Assembly (NCBI GenBank): GCA_964539235.1 | Contig: CAZIIK010000062.1 | Coordinates: 1-21,345, forward strand | Direction of reading: 5' to 3' | Length of the DNA stretch: 21,345 nt | DNA from: CAZIIK01 sp964539235 | GTDB taxonomy: Bacteria; Pseudomonadota; Gammaproteobacteria; Francisellales; CACEW01 | In this document: positions 8,041 through 15,202 of the stretch, one piece after another | Layout of the letters: every line of letters begins with the position of its first letter | Numbering within the stretch: position 1 is the first letter of the stretch | Made by a program: the position numbers and the translations under genes | The notes under the pieces: model-generated | The model's input: only the letters and a program-made list of their open reading frames with translations | Told to the model about the DNA's origin: nothing | Databases searched by the model: none

Positions 8041-9449
8041 GCGACACCTCCTTGGCCACAGCGGTACTCACCATTCATGCAGGCTAAACAAGGCGAATCG
8101 ATATGGTATTTCCCTTTACGCGCAACGGCTTCAACCAAATCTTCTTCAGACTGATACAACAAGGCATCTACGCCCAAATAAGCTTCGATTTCTGCAGTTG
8201 TCTTACCATTGGCAATCAATTCCTCTTGCGTTGGAATATCAATGCCGTAGTAGCAAGGGTACTTCACCGGCGGACAAGCGCTCACGAAGTAAACGGCCTT
8301 GGCACCGCATTCTCGCAGCATACGTACGATTTCTCGACTGGTCGTGCCACGCACAATACTGTCATCCAGTAGCAGAACTGTTTTGTCTTTTATTTCAGTC
8401 ATTTGTGGCGTCAACTTATAACGCACTGAGCGTTTACGCACCTCATTTTCCGGCATGATGAATGTCCGGCCGATAAATGGGTTTTTGTATAAACCTTCGC
8501 TGTAGGGCACACCCAACACTTTGGCAAACGACAACGCCGAGGTGTTAGAGGTAAACGGCACCGGAATGACGACATCTGGCTGTTTGTCTGGATACTGCTG
8601 GCGCCACAATTTAGCCAAGTTCTCGCCCATGCGCAGCCGTGAACGATATACACTCACATCGTTCAAAACCGCATCGGGTCTAGCAAAATAGACATATTCG
8701 AAGACACAAGGATGAAAGTCTTTTTGCGTTAACACTCTTCGAAATACCTGCCCTGCTTGATCAACAAAGACTACTTCACCCGGTTCAATATCACCGACAC
8801 AATCAAAACCCAAACTGAAAAATGGCGTGCTTTCTGATGCCAAAATAATATCCTGACCACGCCGCCCCATCACTAGAGGTCTAACACCGTGGGGATCCCT
8901 GAAAGCGATTAAACCTTTACCTACAATGTTAGAGACCACAGAATAAGAACCTTCAACCTGGGCTTGTAATGCGGAAACGGCCTGGCAAATCTGTTCAAAA
9001 AATTCTGCTGAATCCACGGTAATGGGTTGCTGGTGAAAACCATCCGCAAACAAATGTATCAAGCACTCCGAATCGGATGTGGTATTCAAATGACGACGCC
9101 GCTCAACCTGCAAGTAATCGATTAATGCCTGGTGATTGGTTAAATTGCCATTGTGCGCCAAACTGATCCCATATGGACTGGCCACCCGAAATGGCTGTGC
9201 TTCATCACGACTAAATCCACCTGCCGTGGGATAACGCACATGAGCTATTCCGGTATTTCCAGACAATTTCTGCATCGTATCTTGATTAAAAATCTCACGC
9301 ACTAAGCCTTGGTCAATGTGACTGTGAAAATAACGGTCACACGTCATAATACCGGCGGCATCCTGGCCACGATGCTGTAAGTGAATTAGGCTATCATATA
9401 AATCCGAAGCAACTGGGTTTTGCGCCAAAATCCCGACAATTCCACACAT
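8037..9449 (-). CDS. purF: Amidophosphoribosyltransferase
   Basis: PurF transfers glutamine's amide nitrogen to PRPP, the first committed step of purine synthesis. The start is placed at ATG 9449 because this gives MCGIVGIL, leaving Cys2 as the N-terminal nucleophile after Met removal; an in-frame extension upstream would bury it. The glutaminase half shows AHVRYPTAGG, SLAHNGNLTN and TTSDSECLIHLF. The phosphoribosyltransferase half has VLLLDDSIVRGTTSREIV, the PRPP loop, then VYFVSACPPVKYPC. The absence of a propeptide resembles the E. coli form rather than the cleaved Bacillus form. It is 470 residues, a little shorter than E. coli PurF (505), with a C-terminal SPCLACMNGEYRCGQGG. It is not next to cvpA, its usual partner, but overlaps pyrB. 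Confidence 0.96.
   Translation of the reverse strand: MCGIVGILAQNPVASDLYDSLIHLQHRGQDAAGIMTCDRYFHSHIDQGLVREIFNQDTMQKLSGNTGIAHVRYPTAGGFSRDEAQPFRVASPYGISLAHNGNLTNHQALIDYLQVERRRHLNTTSDSECLIHLFADGFHQQPITVDSAEFFEQICQAVSALQAQVEGSYSVVSNIVGKGLIAFRDPHGVRPLVMGRRGQDIILASESTPFFSLGFDCVGDIEPGEVVFVDQAGQVFRRVLTQKDFHPCVFEYVYFARPDAVLNDVSVYRSRLRMGENLAKLWRQQYPDKQPDVVIPVPFTSNTSALSFAKVLGVPYSEGLYKNPFIGRTFIMPENEVRKRSVRYKLTPQMTEIKDKTVLLLDDSIVRGTTSREIVRMLRECGAKAVYFVSACPPVKYPCYYGIDIPTQEELIANGKTTAEIEAYLGVDALLYQSEEDLVEAVARKGKYHIDSPCLACMNGEYRCGQGGVA
8047..8053 (-). promoter_or_regulatory. Strong ribosome binding site for pyrB inside purF
   Basis: On the minus strand this reads AAGGAGG, the full anti-16S complement, six bases before the GTG start of pyrB. 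It lies within the last codons of purF (the GQGG residues). It decides the GTG start and implies that purF translation feeds into pyrB. Confidence 0.85.
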
Positions 9450-9481
9450 GTTTTTTTGAAGACTTGTTGAAAGGAGGCGCG

Positions 9482-9490
9482 AGTATAGCA
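9482..9490 (-). promoter_or_regulatory. Probable extended -10 promoter element of purF-pyrB
   Basis: The minus strand reads TGCTATACT, a TGn extended -10 joined to a five-of-six -10 hexamer. The -35 region is poor, as is common for extended -10 promoters. Transcription would begin near 9475, giving a leader of about 25 bases. No strong Shine-Dalgarno precedes the purF ATG. I saw no clear PurR box. Confidence 0.5.
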
Positions 9491-9602
9491 CCATTTCATC
9501 AGCAGTATCATCCACTATGGCCGTGAACATTTACCGGCATCCTTGCGAAACACCCTCAATTACCGTAAAGTCTGCCGACACACTGCATACAAATTGACCC
9601 AG

Positions 9603-10379
9603 ATGTCTGATATTGCCGACGTACAAAGCTTACAAGACGGCCGAGACTTACCTATTGATCAAGTCGGTATCAAAGCACTGCTCTATCCAATTTCCATCCT
9701 CGATGGACAAGGTGAAGTACAACATTCAGTCGCAGAGTTTGATTTATCCGTCCGATTGCCCGCGCATGCCAAAGGCACACACATGTCTCGTTTCATTGAA
9801 GCTTTGGAAACATACGGGCAAACATTTTCACTACAAACCTTGCAGGCGTTCATGCAAAAACTACATGAAAAAATGGATGCCGAACGTGTTTTTCTCGTTT
9901 GCCGCTTCCCCTACTTCATCCGGAAACGTGCACCCAAAAGTGGCCGTGAAAGCCTAATGGATTATCAAGTTTCATTGCGGGCAGCTTTTGGCCCTGATCA
10001 TTGCAATATTTCCGTGCAGTTGGTTGTTCCGGTCAAAACCCTCTGCCCGGCCTCAAAAAAAATGTCTGCCTACGGCGCACACAACCAACGTTCACACATC
10101 ACATTGGACTTGACACTCAACGATACAGCGCATCATTTCGAATACTTTATTCAACTGGCTGAACAACAAGCTTCATCTGAATTATTCGCTGTACTCAAAC
10201 GCGCAGATGAAAAGGCGATCACAGAGCAGGCCTATGATAATCCGAAGTTTGTTGAAGACTTAACACGCGACATTGCGCTTAAACTCAAGGTTTGCAGCAG
10301 CGTAAAAAGCTTTAGCGTAACCTGTGAAAACTTTGAATCTATTCACAACCATTCTGCTTTTGCCCGTATCAGCGGTTAG
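9603..10379 (+). CDS. folE2: GTP cyclohydrolase FolE2 (type IB)
   Basis: FolE2 converts GTP to dihydroneopterin triphosphate, the entry step of folate (and in some organisms queuosine) synthesis, as an alternative to zinc-dependent FolE. The 258-residue protein starts at ATG 9603 (MSDIADVQSLQDGRD), the family's normal start; an upstream TTG at 9543 would add an atypical tail. It has the early block DQVGIKALLYPI, HMSRFIEAL, and the diagnostic LCPASKK..YGAHNQRS, whose first Cys is the conserved catalytic position. PKFVEDL supplies the conserved Glu region, and IHNHSAFA the conserved histidines. The gene is divergent from purF with 153 bases between start codons. FolE2 is zinc-independent and in some bacteria Zur-controlled; I did not see a convincing Zur box here. 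Confidence 0.92.
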   Translation: MSDIADVQSLQDGRDLPIDQVGIKALLYPISILDGQGEVQHSVAEFDLSVRLPAHAKGTHMSRFIEALETYGQTFSLQTLQAFMQKLHEKMDAERVFLVCRFPYFIRKRAPKSGRESLMDYQVSLRAAFGPDHCNISVQLVVPVKTLCPASKKMSAYGAHNQRSHITLDLTLNDTAHHFEYFIQLAEQQASSELFAVLKRADEKAITEQAYDNPKFVEDLTRDIALKLKVCSSVKSFSVTCENFESIHNHSAFARISG

Positions 10380-10410
10380 ACGCAAAACCATTGAAGAACC
10401 CATTCGCGAT

Positions 10411-10440
10411 TTGACGATAGGTTCCAGAACCAGGCACACT
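10411..10440 (+). promoter_or_regulatory. Possible sigma-70 promoter of gor
   Basis: TTGACG at 10411-10416 is a five-of-six -35 match. The best -10 at a reasonable spacing is cacact (10435-10440), only three of six, after 18 bases. It lies about 33 bases ahead of the gor ATG, with AGGAAA as the ribosome binding site. Weak evidence overall. Confidence 0.3.
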
Positions 10441-10473
10441 ATGTGACTTGCATACGTTCTAGGAAACAGTGCC

Positions 10474-11826
10474 ATGTCTCAAAAACATTTTGATTATCTC
10501 GTTGTAGGTGGCGGCTCCGGTGGCATCGCCAGTGCTGTTCAAGCGGCCAAACTAGGCGCCCGTGTTGGTTTAATTGAGCATCAAGCAATGGGCGGAACGT
10601 GTGTTAACCGCGGCTGTGTCCCGAAAAAAATCATGTATTTCTCCAGCTTAATTGCTGAAATGAGTCACGATGCATCAGGCTATGGCTTAGACATGCAACT
10701 CAACGGGTTTTCCTGGGCAATATTGATCAAACAGCGTGATGCCTATATCAAACGCATTCATGGCTTTTATGATCAATTACTGGCAAAGCAAAGCATTACG
10801 CACATCAACTGCTGGGGACAGTTTAGTGATAACCAAACCGTCACAGTGGGTACAGAAACTTTCACGGCAGAACACATTTTACTGGCACCCGGCGGCGAGC
10901 CCATCGTGCCGGCAACACCCGGTGCGCATTTCGGCATAACTTCAGACGAATTTTTCACTTTAACAACCCAACCGAAAAAAGCTGTGGTAGTGGGCGCTGG
11001 CTATATTGCAGTTGAATTAGCACAGATGCTACATGGCCTAGGAACTGATACCACATTGGCTGTACGCAAACATAAAGCCCTGCGCGAATTTGACGACTTC
11101 ATCAGTGATACCTTAATGGAAACTCTGAGCATTACGGGATTATCGGTGCTCACAGAACACCAAGTGACACAAGTATCTCAACATACTGACAAAACCTTGC
11201 GTGTTGAATTTGACAATGGCCACCACATCGACGGTGTTGATTGCCTCATTTGGGCCATTGGCCGCGCACCCAACACGGCTAAACTTGGTTTAGAAAATAC
11301 TGATGTCGCCTTGGACGCACGTGGTTTTATAACAGTCGATAATTATCAAAACACCACGGCGCCTAACATTTTGGCAGTTGGTGATGCCACTGGCCAACCG
11401 GCACTCACCCCTGTTGCAATTAAAGCTGGACGGTACCTAGCAAGACGTCTGTTTAATCGAGAAGATTTGCAGATCAACACAGACCTGGTTCCCACGGTTG
11501 TGTTCAGTCACCCACCGATTGGCACCATGGGTTTAAGCGAAGCGCAGGCTGAACAACAGTATGGCGTGGACAATATCACGGTCTATAAAACGCGTTTTAC
11601 TGCAATGTACAACGCACTCACACAGCATCGTTTACCAACAGCCATGAAACTGATCTGTGCCGGGCAAGATGAAAAGGTCGTGGGTTGCCATATGACCGGC
11701 CCTGGCTGTGATGAAATGTTACAAGGATTTGCAGTGGCCATTGGGATGGGTGCAACCAAAGCCGATTTTGATCGCACTATTGCCATTCATCCGACCAGCA
11801 GTGAAGAGCTTGTCACGCTGACATAA
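10474..11826 (+). CDS. gor: Glutathione-disulfide reductase
   Basis: This flavoenzyme reduces oxidised glutathione with NADPH in the cytoplasm. Length is 450 residues, the same as E. coli Gor. The FAD-binding VVGGGSGG (about 10-17) leads to the redox-active disulfide in GGTCVNRGCVPKK (Cys43 and Cys48). The second Rossmann fold VVVGAGYIAVELAQML is followed by AVRKHKALREFD, whose arginines are the NADPH-selective pair of glutathione reductases rather than the NADH pattern of lipoamide dehydrogenase. The FAD segment ILAVGDATGQPALTPVAIKAG and the C-terminal AIHPTSSEELVTL with the catalytic His-Glu are intact. AGGA nine bases ahead of the ATG supports the start. It converges on the rubredoxin gene with 13 bases between stops. 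Together with trxA nearby this gives the region a thiol-redox flavour, though they are not co-transcribed. Confidence 0.95.
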   Translation: MSQKHFDYLVVGGGSGGIASAVQAAKLGARVGLIEHQAMGGTCVNRGCVPKKIMYFSSLIAEMSHDASGYGLDMQLNGFSWAILIKQRDAYIKRIHGFYDQLLAKQSITHINCWGQFSDNQTVTVGTETFTAEHILLAPGGEPIVPATPGAHFGITSDEFFTLTTQPKKAVVVGAGYIAVELAQMLHGLGTDTTLAVRKHKALREFDDFISDTLMETLSITGLSVLTEHQVTQVSQHTDKTLRVEFDNGHHIDGVDCLIWAIGRAPNTAKLGLENTDVALDARGFITVDNYQNTTAPNILAVGDATGQPALTPVAIKAGRYLARRLFNREDLQINTDLVPTVVFSHPPIGTMGLSEAQAEQQYGVDNITVYKTRFTAMYNALTQHRLPTAMKLICAGQDEKVVGCHMTGPGCDEMLQGFAVAIGMGATKADFDRTIAIHPTSSEELVTLT

Positions 11827-11839
11827 ATGATGACAGGCC

Positions 11840-12019
11840 TTATATTTCCACCATTTCGAAGTCATCTTTGACGGCATCACACTCAGGGCATCTCCAACCC
11901 AAGGGTACATCTTCCCATTTGGTGCCGGCAGGAATGCCGTCTTCTGGCCAACCTTCTGCTTCGTCATAGATATAACCACACAGAACACACATGTATTGTT
12001 TATATTCAACTTCTGCCAC
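11840..12019 (-). CDS. Rubredoxin
   Basis: A 59-residue one-iron electron carrier, easily missed because it is so short. It reads from a GTG at 12019 to a TAA ending at 11840. It has both metal-binding knuckles, MCVLCGYIYDEAEGWPEDGIP and LGWRCPECDAVKDDFE, with the four Cys in CxxCG and CPxC form and the conserved aromatic and acidic residues between them (GTKWEDVP). AGAGG about eight bases ahead of the GTG supports the start. A longer open frame on the same strand (11719-12009) is an out-of-frame shadow. Rubredoxins pass electrons to partners such as alkane hydroxylase, flavodiiron proteins or NADH-rubredoxin reductase; none of these is in the window, so the partner is unknown. It converges on gor and lies 115 bases downstream of ppx on the same strand. 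Confidence 0.93.
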   Translation of the reverse strand: MAEVEYKQYMCVLCGYIYDEAEGWPEDGIPAGTKWEDVPLGWRCPECDAVKDDFEMVEI

Positions 12020-12054
12020 AGTGTAAGCCTCTATTGCTGAAAAAAATTGCGCCT

Positions 12055-12060
12055 ATTGTA
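12055..12060 (-). promoter_or_regulatory. Candidate -10 element of the rubredoxin gene
   Basis: The minus strand reads TACAAT, five of six to the consensus, with a weak three-of-six -35 (CTGGAA) 17 bases upstream. Transcription would start about 29 bases before the GTG. This would allow rubredoxin to be expressed independently of ppx. Confidence 0.35.
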
Positions 12061-12134
12061 ACCAGATGGGCTGATTTTTCCAGATGAAAATGACCACTGG
12101 AGATCTTTGCATACATAAGAATCAACGACAAACT

Positions 12135-13079
12135 CTAGCGTCTGTCGTCAAATGATTCCTCTGCCTGCATCAATTCATACAAACAACCTTCACGGATTCC
12201 ACCAGCCGACAAGGCCAAATGGTCAATATCAAACACCTCAAAAATGGCGTACAACACACAAAACCCACCGGGCAATATTGCCACACGGTCCTCTCGCAAG
12301 CCCTTGAGTCGAATATCTGCAAAGGTTTTGAAGCCCTGCAGCGTTTCTAACAATGCCAACATGCCTGTGCGATCAATAACTTGTAGAGGTGCCGCAAAAT
12401 GTTTTTCTAACACCCCACTAATACTTAATACCGTTCCAGAAGACCCTAGAAAATCTTGGGGTTGATGGCGTAAAAAGCGGTCTTGTACGCGGACTAATTT
12501 TTGCTTGGCACATTGAATAGCTTGCTGGAAACCATCTGAATGCAAACGACCTGCCGGAAAGAAACGATCCTGAAAACTCACACATCCCATGCCCAAGCTG
12601 GTGGATGCTAGAATTTGATTATGTCGACCGACAATTAACTCTGTACTCCCGCCACCAATATCAATCACTAAATGCGTTTCCGTCAATGGGCTTAAATGCG
12701 TGGCACCGACATAAATCAAACGCGCCTCTTCGGTGCCAGACACCACCCGAATCGGGTGACCTAAAATATGTTCGCCCTCTGCTAAAAAATGACATTTGCG
12801 CTTCGCTTTACGCAACGTATACGTACCCGTGACACGCACGGCATCAACCCGATGCTGCGCCAAATATTTAGCAAACTGCTGAAAACATGCAAAGGCTCGT
12901 TGTTCGATTTCTGGCGTCAATTCGCCATTTTCACCAATGACTGAACGTAGCTGAACTTGTTGTTTATAGAGCTTAAGCTCTTTCACCACACCATTTTCAT
13001 CCACACGCACGATGCGCATATAGAAACTGTTTGAACCTAGGTCGATAATCGCCAACGTTCGATTAGATTTCGCCATCAT
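12135..13079 (-). CDS. ppx: Ppx/GppA-family exopolyphosphatase / pppGpp phosphohydrolase
   Basis: This enzyme family hydrolyses terminal phosphates of polyphosphate or the 5' phosphate of pppGpp. The 314-residue protein has the actin-like ATPase-fold signatures: IIDLGSNSFYMRIV at the N-terminus, VIDIGGGSTELIVG in the middle and LSAGGIREGCLYEL near the end. VSGTEEARLIYVGA is the conserved block carrying the catalytic Glu region. It consists only of the two N-terminal domains; E. coli Ppx and GppA carry an extra C-terminal region and are about 500 residues. Polyphosphatase and guanosine-phosphatase activities cannot be separated by sequence here, so the gene symbol is tentative. It is divergent from trxA, as in several gammaproteobacteria where gppA/ppx, trxA and rho are neighbours. 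The start could be either of two adjacent ATGs. Confidence 0.88.
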   Translation of the reverse strand: MMAKSNRTLAIIDLGSNSFYMRIVRVDENGVVKELKLYKQQVQLRSVIGENGELTPEIEQRAFACFQQFAKYLAQHRVDAVRVTGTYTLRKAKRKCHFLAEGEHILGHPIRVVSGTEEARLIYVGATHLSPLTETHLVIDIGGGSTELIVGRHNQILASTSLGMGCVSFQDRFFPAGRLHSDGFQQAIQCAKQKLVRVQDRFLRHQPQDFLGSSGTVLSISGVLEKHFAAPLQVIDRTGMLALLETLQGFKTFADIRLKGLREDRVAILPGGFCVLYAIFEVFDIDHLALSAGGIREGCLYELMQAEESFDDRR

Positions 13080-13156
13080 TTCTCAGTTGCATACACTTGC
13101 CAATGCCGGCATTATATACGCCCTGTTCGACTTCATAAACGTATTGGAGAATTTTT

Positions 13157-13483
13157 ATGAGTGATCATCTGGTAGACGTTACGGATGGTAATTTTGAAGC
13201 AGAAGTCCTGCAACATGATAAACCTGTTTTAGTAGACTTCTGGGCAGAATGGTGTGGTCCTTGCAAAATGATTGCCCCTGTTTTGGAAGATATTGCGGAA
13301 GATTATGCTGAGCAGTTAAAAATCAGCAAAGTGAATGTTGATAACAGCCCTGAAGTTCCGGCCAAATATGGTGTTCGTGGCATTCCGACATTAATGATTT
13401 TTAAGAATAGCGAAGTTGTCGCCACTAAAGTCGGTGCCTTGAGCCGCACGCAACTGGCAGACTTTATCGAAGAGAACCTATAA
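13157..13483 (+). CDS. trxA: Thioredoxin 1
   Basis: This is a cytoplasmic disulfide reductase of 108 residues, the canonical length. The active site WAEWCGPCKM has the two redox Cys at positions 33 and 36. The buried Asp (VLVDFWA) and the cis-proline segment GIPTLMIF are present, and the end ALSRTQLADFIEENL matches thioredoxin 1. There is no signal peptide. TTGGAG about eight bases ahead of the ATG is a good ribosome binding site. It sits upstream of rho with a 449-base gap, the order found in E. coli and Pseudomonas, and is divergent from ppx. Confidence 0.97.
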   Translation: MSDHLVDVTDGNFEAEVLQHDKPVLVDFWAEWCGPCKMIAPVLEDIAEDYAEQLKISKVNVDNSPEVPAKYGVRGIPTLMIFKNSEVVATKVGALSRTQLADFIEENL

Positions 13484-13741
13484 ACTACCTTCGTTCAAGC
13501 CTGCGGCGCCAGCCCAAAAGCGCAGCAGGCTGATTAACCATTAGAATTTCTAAGGCGTAATGATCTTATCCGCCCATAGTCTGTCTAAAAAGTATCCCTA
13601 CCTCTAATTTTCATATAAAACATGCATTAGTGTCGCTATTTATTCAATATCCACCTCAAAGGCCTCAAGACATAGTCATCTCAAACTTACGTGCAGCATG
13701 AATCCATTTCCTAACCTGAGAGAGCATCTGCATCACTCGGC

Positions 13742-13770
13742 TTGCATTCAATTCACCCCATCGATATAAT
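13742..13770 (+). promoter_or_regulatory. Sigma-70 promoter of rho
   Basis: TTGCAT at 13742-13747 and a perfect TATAAT at 13765-13770 are separated by exactly 17 bases. Transcription would begin near 13777, giving a leader of about 155 bases. This separates rho from trxA transcription, as in E. coli. Confidence 0.65.
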
Positions 13771-13779
13771 ACGCCGAGT

Positions 13780-13801
13780 CTTGCCATGGGCAAGATTTTC
13801 T
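13780..13801 (+). promoter_or_regulatory. Hairpin with T-rich tail at the start of the rho leader
   Basis: Arms CTTGCC (13780-13785) and GGCAAG (13789-13794) close on a three-base loop and are followed by ATTTTCT. It lies within a few bases of the predicted transcript start, so it could be a 5' stability hairpin or a weak attenuator. A six-pair stem is modest for a terminator. Confidence 0.4.
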
Positions 13802-13932
13802 AAGTCTTACGCCTACCGTCTCGTCACACTAGGCTCCGCAAACGGATAAAGCATTGATATTTTGGCAATCGCCACACTCGTTGGTTATTTCATTCCAATT
13901 TTCACCTCATCACTAATAATGGATCACACATA

Positions 13933-15198
13933 ATGAATCTCTCTGAACTCAAACGGAAAACAGTCGCTGAACTCATGGAAATCGCTCAATCAATGGGTGT
14001 GGATAATGCTGGACGTGTCCGTAAGCAGGAAATCATCTTTTCTATCTTGAAAAACCACGCTAAAAAAGGTGAAGACATTTTTGGTGAAGGTGTACTCGAA
14101 GTCTTGCAAGATGGTTACGGCTTTCTACGTTCACCTGATAGTTTCTACGTTGCCAACCCAGATGATTTATATGTATCACCTCAACTCATCCGCCGTTTTC
14201 AATTACGCACTGGCGACAGCATTACCGGAAAAATCCGCCCACCTAAAGATCACAGCGAGCGTTACTTCGCGCTGACTAAAATCAACAGCGTCAATTTTGA
14301 TCCGCCTGAGGCCGCAAAACGTAAGATCTTGTTTGAAAATTTAACACCACTCTTCCCACAAGAACGCTTACGCATGGAAATGGGTAATGGTTCCACGGAA
14401 GATATCACCGCACGGGTAATCGATCTGGCAGCACCAGTCGGTAAAGGCCAAAGGGCATTGATCGTAGCGCCACCTAAAGTGGGTAAAACCGTGATGTTAC
14501 AAAACATTGCACGCTCGGTTTCATTACAATACCCCGAATGTTACCTCATTGTGTTATTAATCGACGAACGCCCAGAGGAAGTTACGGATATGATTCGTTC
14601 GGTACGAGGTGAAGTCGTTGCTGCAACTTTTGATGAACCCGCAACACGCCAAGTGCAACTGGCTGAAATCGTTATTGAAAAGGCTAAACGCCTAGTGGAA
14701 CACAAACAGGACGTGGTGATCTTACTCGATTCCATCACGCGTTTAGCACGGGCTTACAACACAGTTGCACCGGCGTCCGGCAAAATATTATCTGGTGGTG
14801 TTGATGCAAATGCATTGCAACGCCCCAAACGCTTTTTTGGTGCAGCACGTAACACAGAAGAAGGCGGTAGCTTAACCATCATTGCCACAGCACTGGTTGA
14901 TACAGGCTCAAAAATGGATGAAGTTATTTTTGAGGAATTCAAAGGTACCGGCAACATGGAAGTCCACTTGGATCGTAAAGTGGCAGAAAAACGTGTTTAT
15001 CCCGCTATTCACTTCAACAAATCGGGCACACGTCGTGATGACCTACTCACATCGCAAGAAGAGTTACAACGCCTCTGGATTCTGCGTAAAATTATCGCGC
15101 CGATGAATGAAATTGCTGCGATGGAATTTCTCACCGAACGTCTCAAAGACAGCAAGACGAATGAACTGTTCTTCGAATCCATGAAACGCCAATCATAG
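13933..15198 (+). CDS. rho: Transcription termination factor Rho
   Basis: Rho is a hexameric RNA helicase that ends transcription at Rho-dependent terminators. The 421-residue protein matches the E. coli length (419). It has the N-terminal helical domain (MNLSELKRKTVAELMEIA), the cold-shock-like RNA-binding domain with GYGFLRSPD and YVSPQLIRRF, a Walker A loop APPKVGKT (about 179-186; the usual Ala is Val), the Walker B strand VVILLDSITRLARAYN, the Q-loop/R-loop regions in LSGGVDANALQRPKRFFGAARN, and EEFKGTGNMEVHLDR. No truncation is seen. The start has only a weak Shine-Dalgarno and overlaps the stop of a four-codon open frame. It is followed four bases later by ubiD, so the two are probably one operon. 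Confidence 0.97.
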   Translation: MNLSELKRKTVAELMEIAQSMGVDNAGRVRKQEIIFSILKNHAKKGEDIFGEGVLEVLQDGYGFLRSPDSFYVANPDDLYVSPQLIRRFQLRTGDSITGKIRPPKDHSERYFALTKINSVNFDPPEAAKRKILFENLTPLFPQERLRMEMGNGSTEDITARVIDLAAPVGKGQRALIVAPPKVGKTVMLQNIARSVSLQYPECYLIVLLIDERPEEVTDMIRSVRGEVVAATFDEPATRQVQLAEIVIEKAKRLVEHKQDVVILLDSITRLARAYNTVAPASGKILSGGVDANALQRPKRFFGAARNTEEGGSLTIIATALVDTGSKMDEVIFEEFKGTGNMEVHLDRKVAEKRVYPAIHFNKSGTRRDDLLTSQEELQRLWILRKIIAPMNEIAAMEFLTERLKDSKTNELFFESMKRQS

Positions 15199-15202
15199 AT
15201 CG

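Larger units (their letters stand above)
13484..13932 (+). other. 449-bp trxA-rho intergenic region, probable rho leader
   Basis: No protein gene longer than a few codons is visible. The first part holds a GC-rich hairpin just after trxA (arms AGCCTGC at 13498-13504 and GCAGGCT at 13525-13531) that has no T-run behind it. The last third holds a strong promoter, a short hairpin and a four-codon open frame (13919-13933) whose stop overlaps the rho start as TAATG. Rho in E. coli is known to control its own leader by attenuation, so a long leader is expected; the details here are inference. Confidence 0.6.

Noticed and set aside
9470..9490. AAAGGAGG on the plus strand upstream of folE2
   Set aside because: No start codon follows at a usable distance; the bases are explained as the purF promoter and leader on the other strand.
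11719..12009. 96-codon minus-strand frame over the end of gor and the rubredoxin gene
   Set aside because: It is out of frame with the clear rubredoxin and has no protein-like pattern; the rubredoxin explains this strand.
13498..13531. GC-rich hairpin after trxA as an intrinsic terminator
   Set aside because: The stem is good but no T-run follows (tgattaacc), so it may be a stability or Rho-related structure, not a classic terminator.
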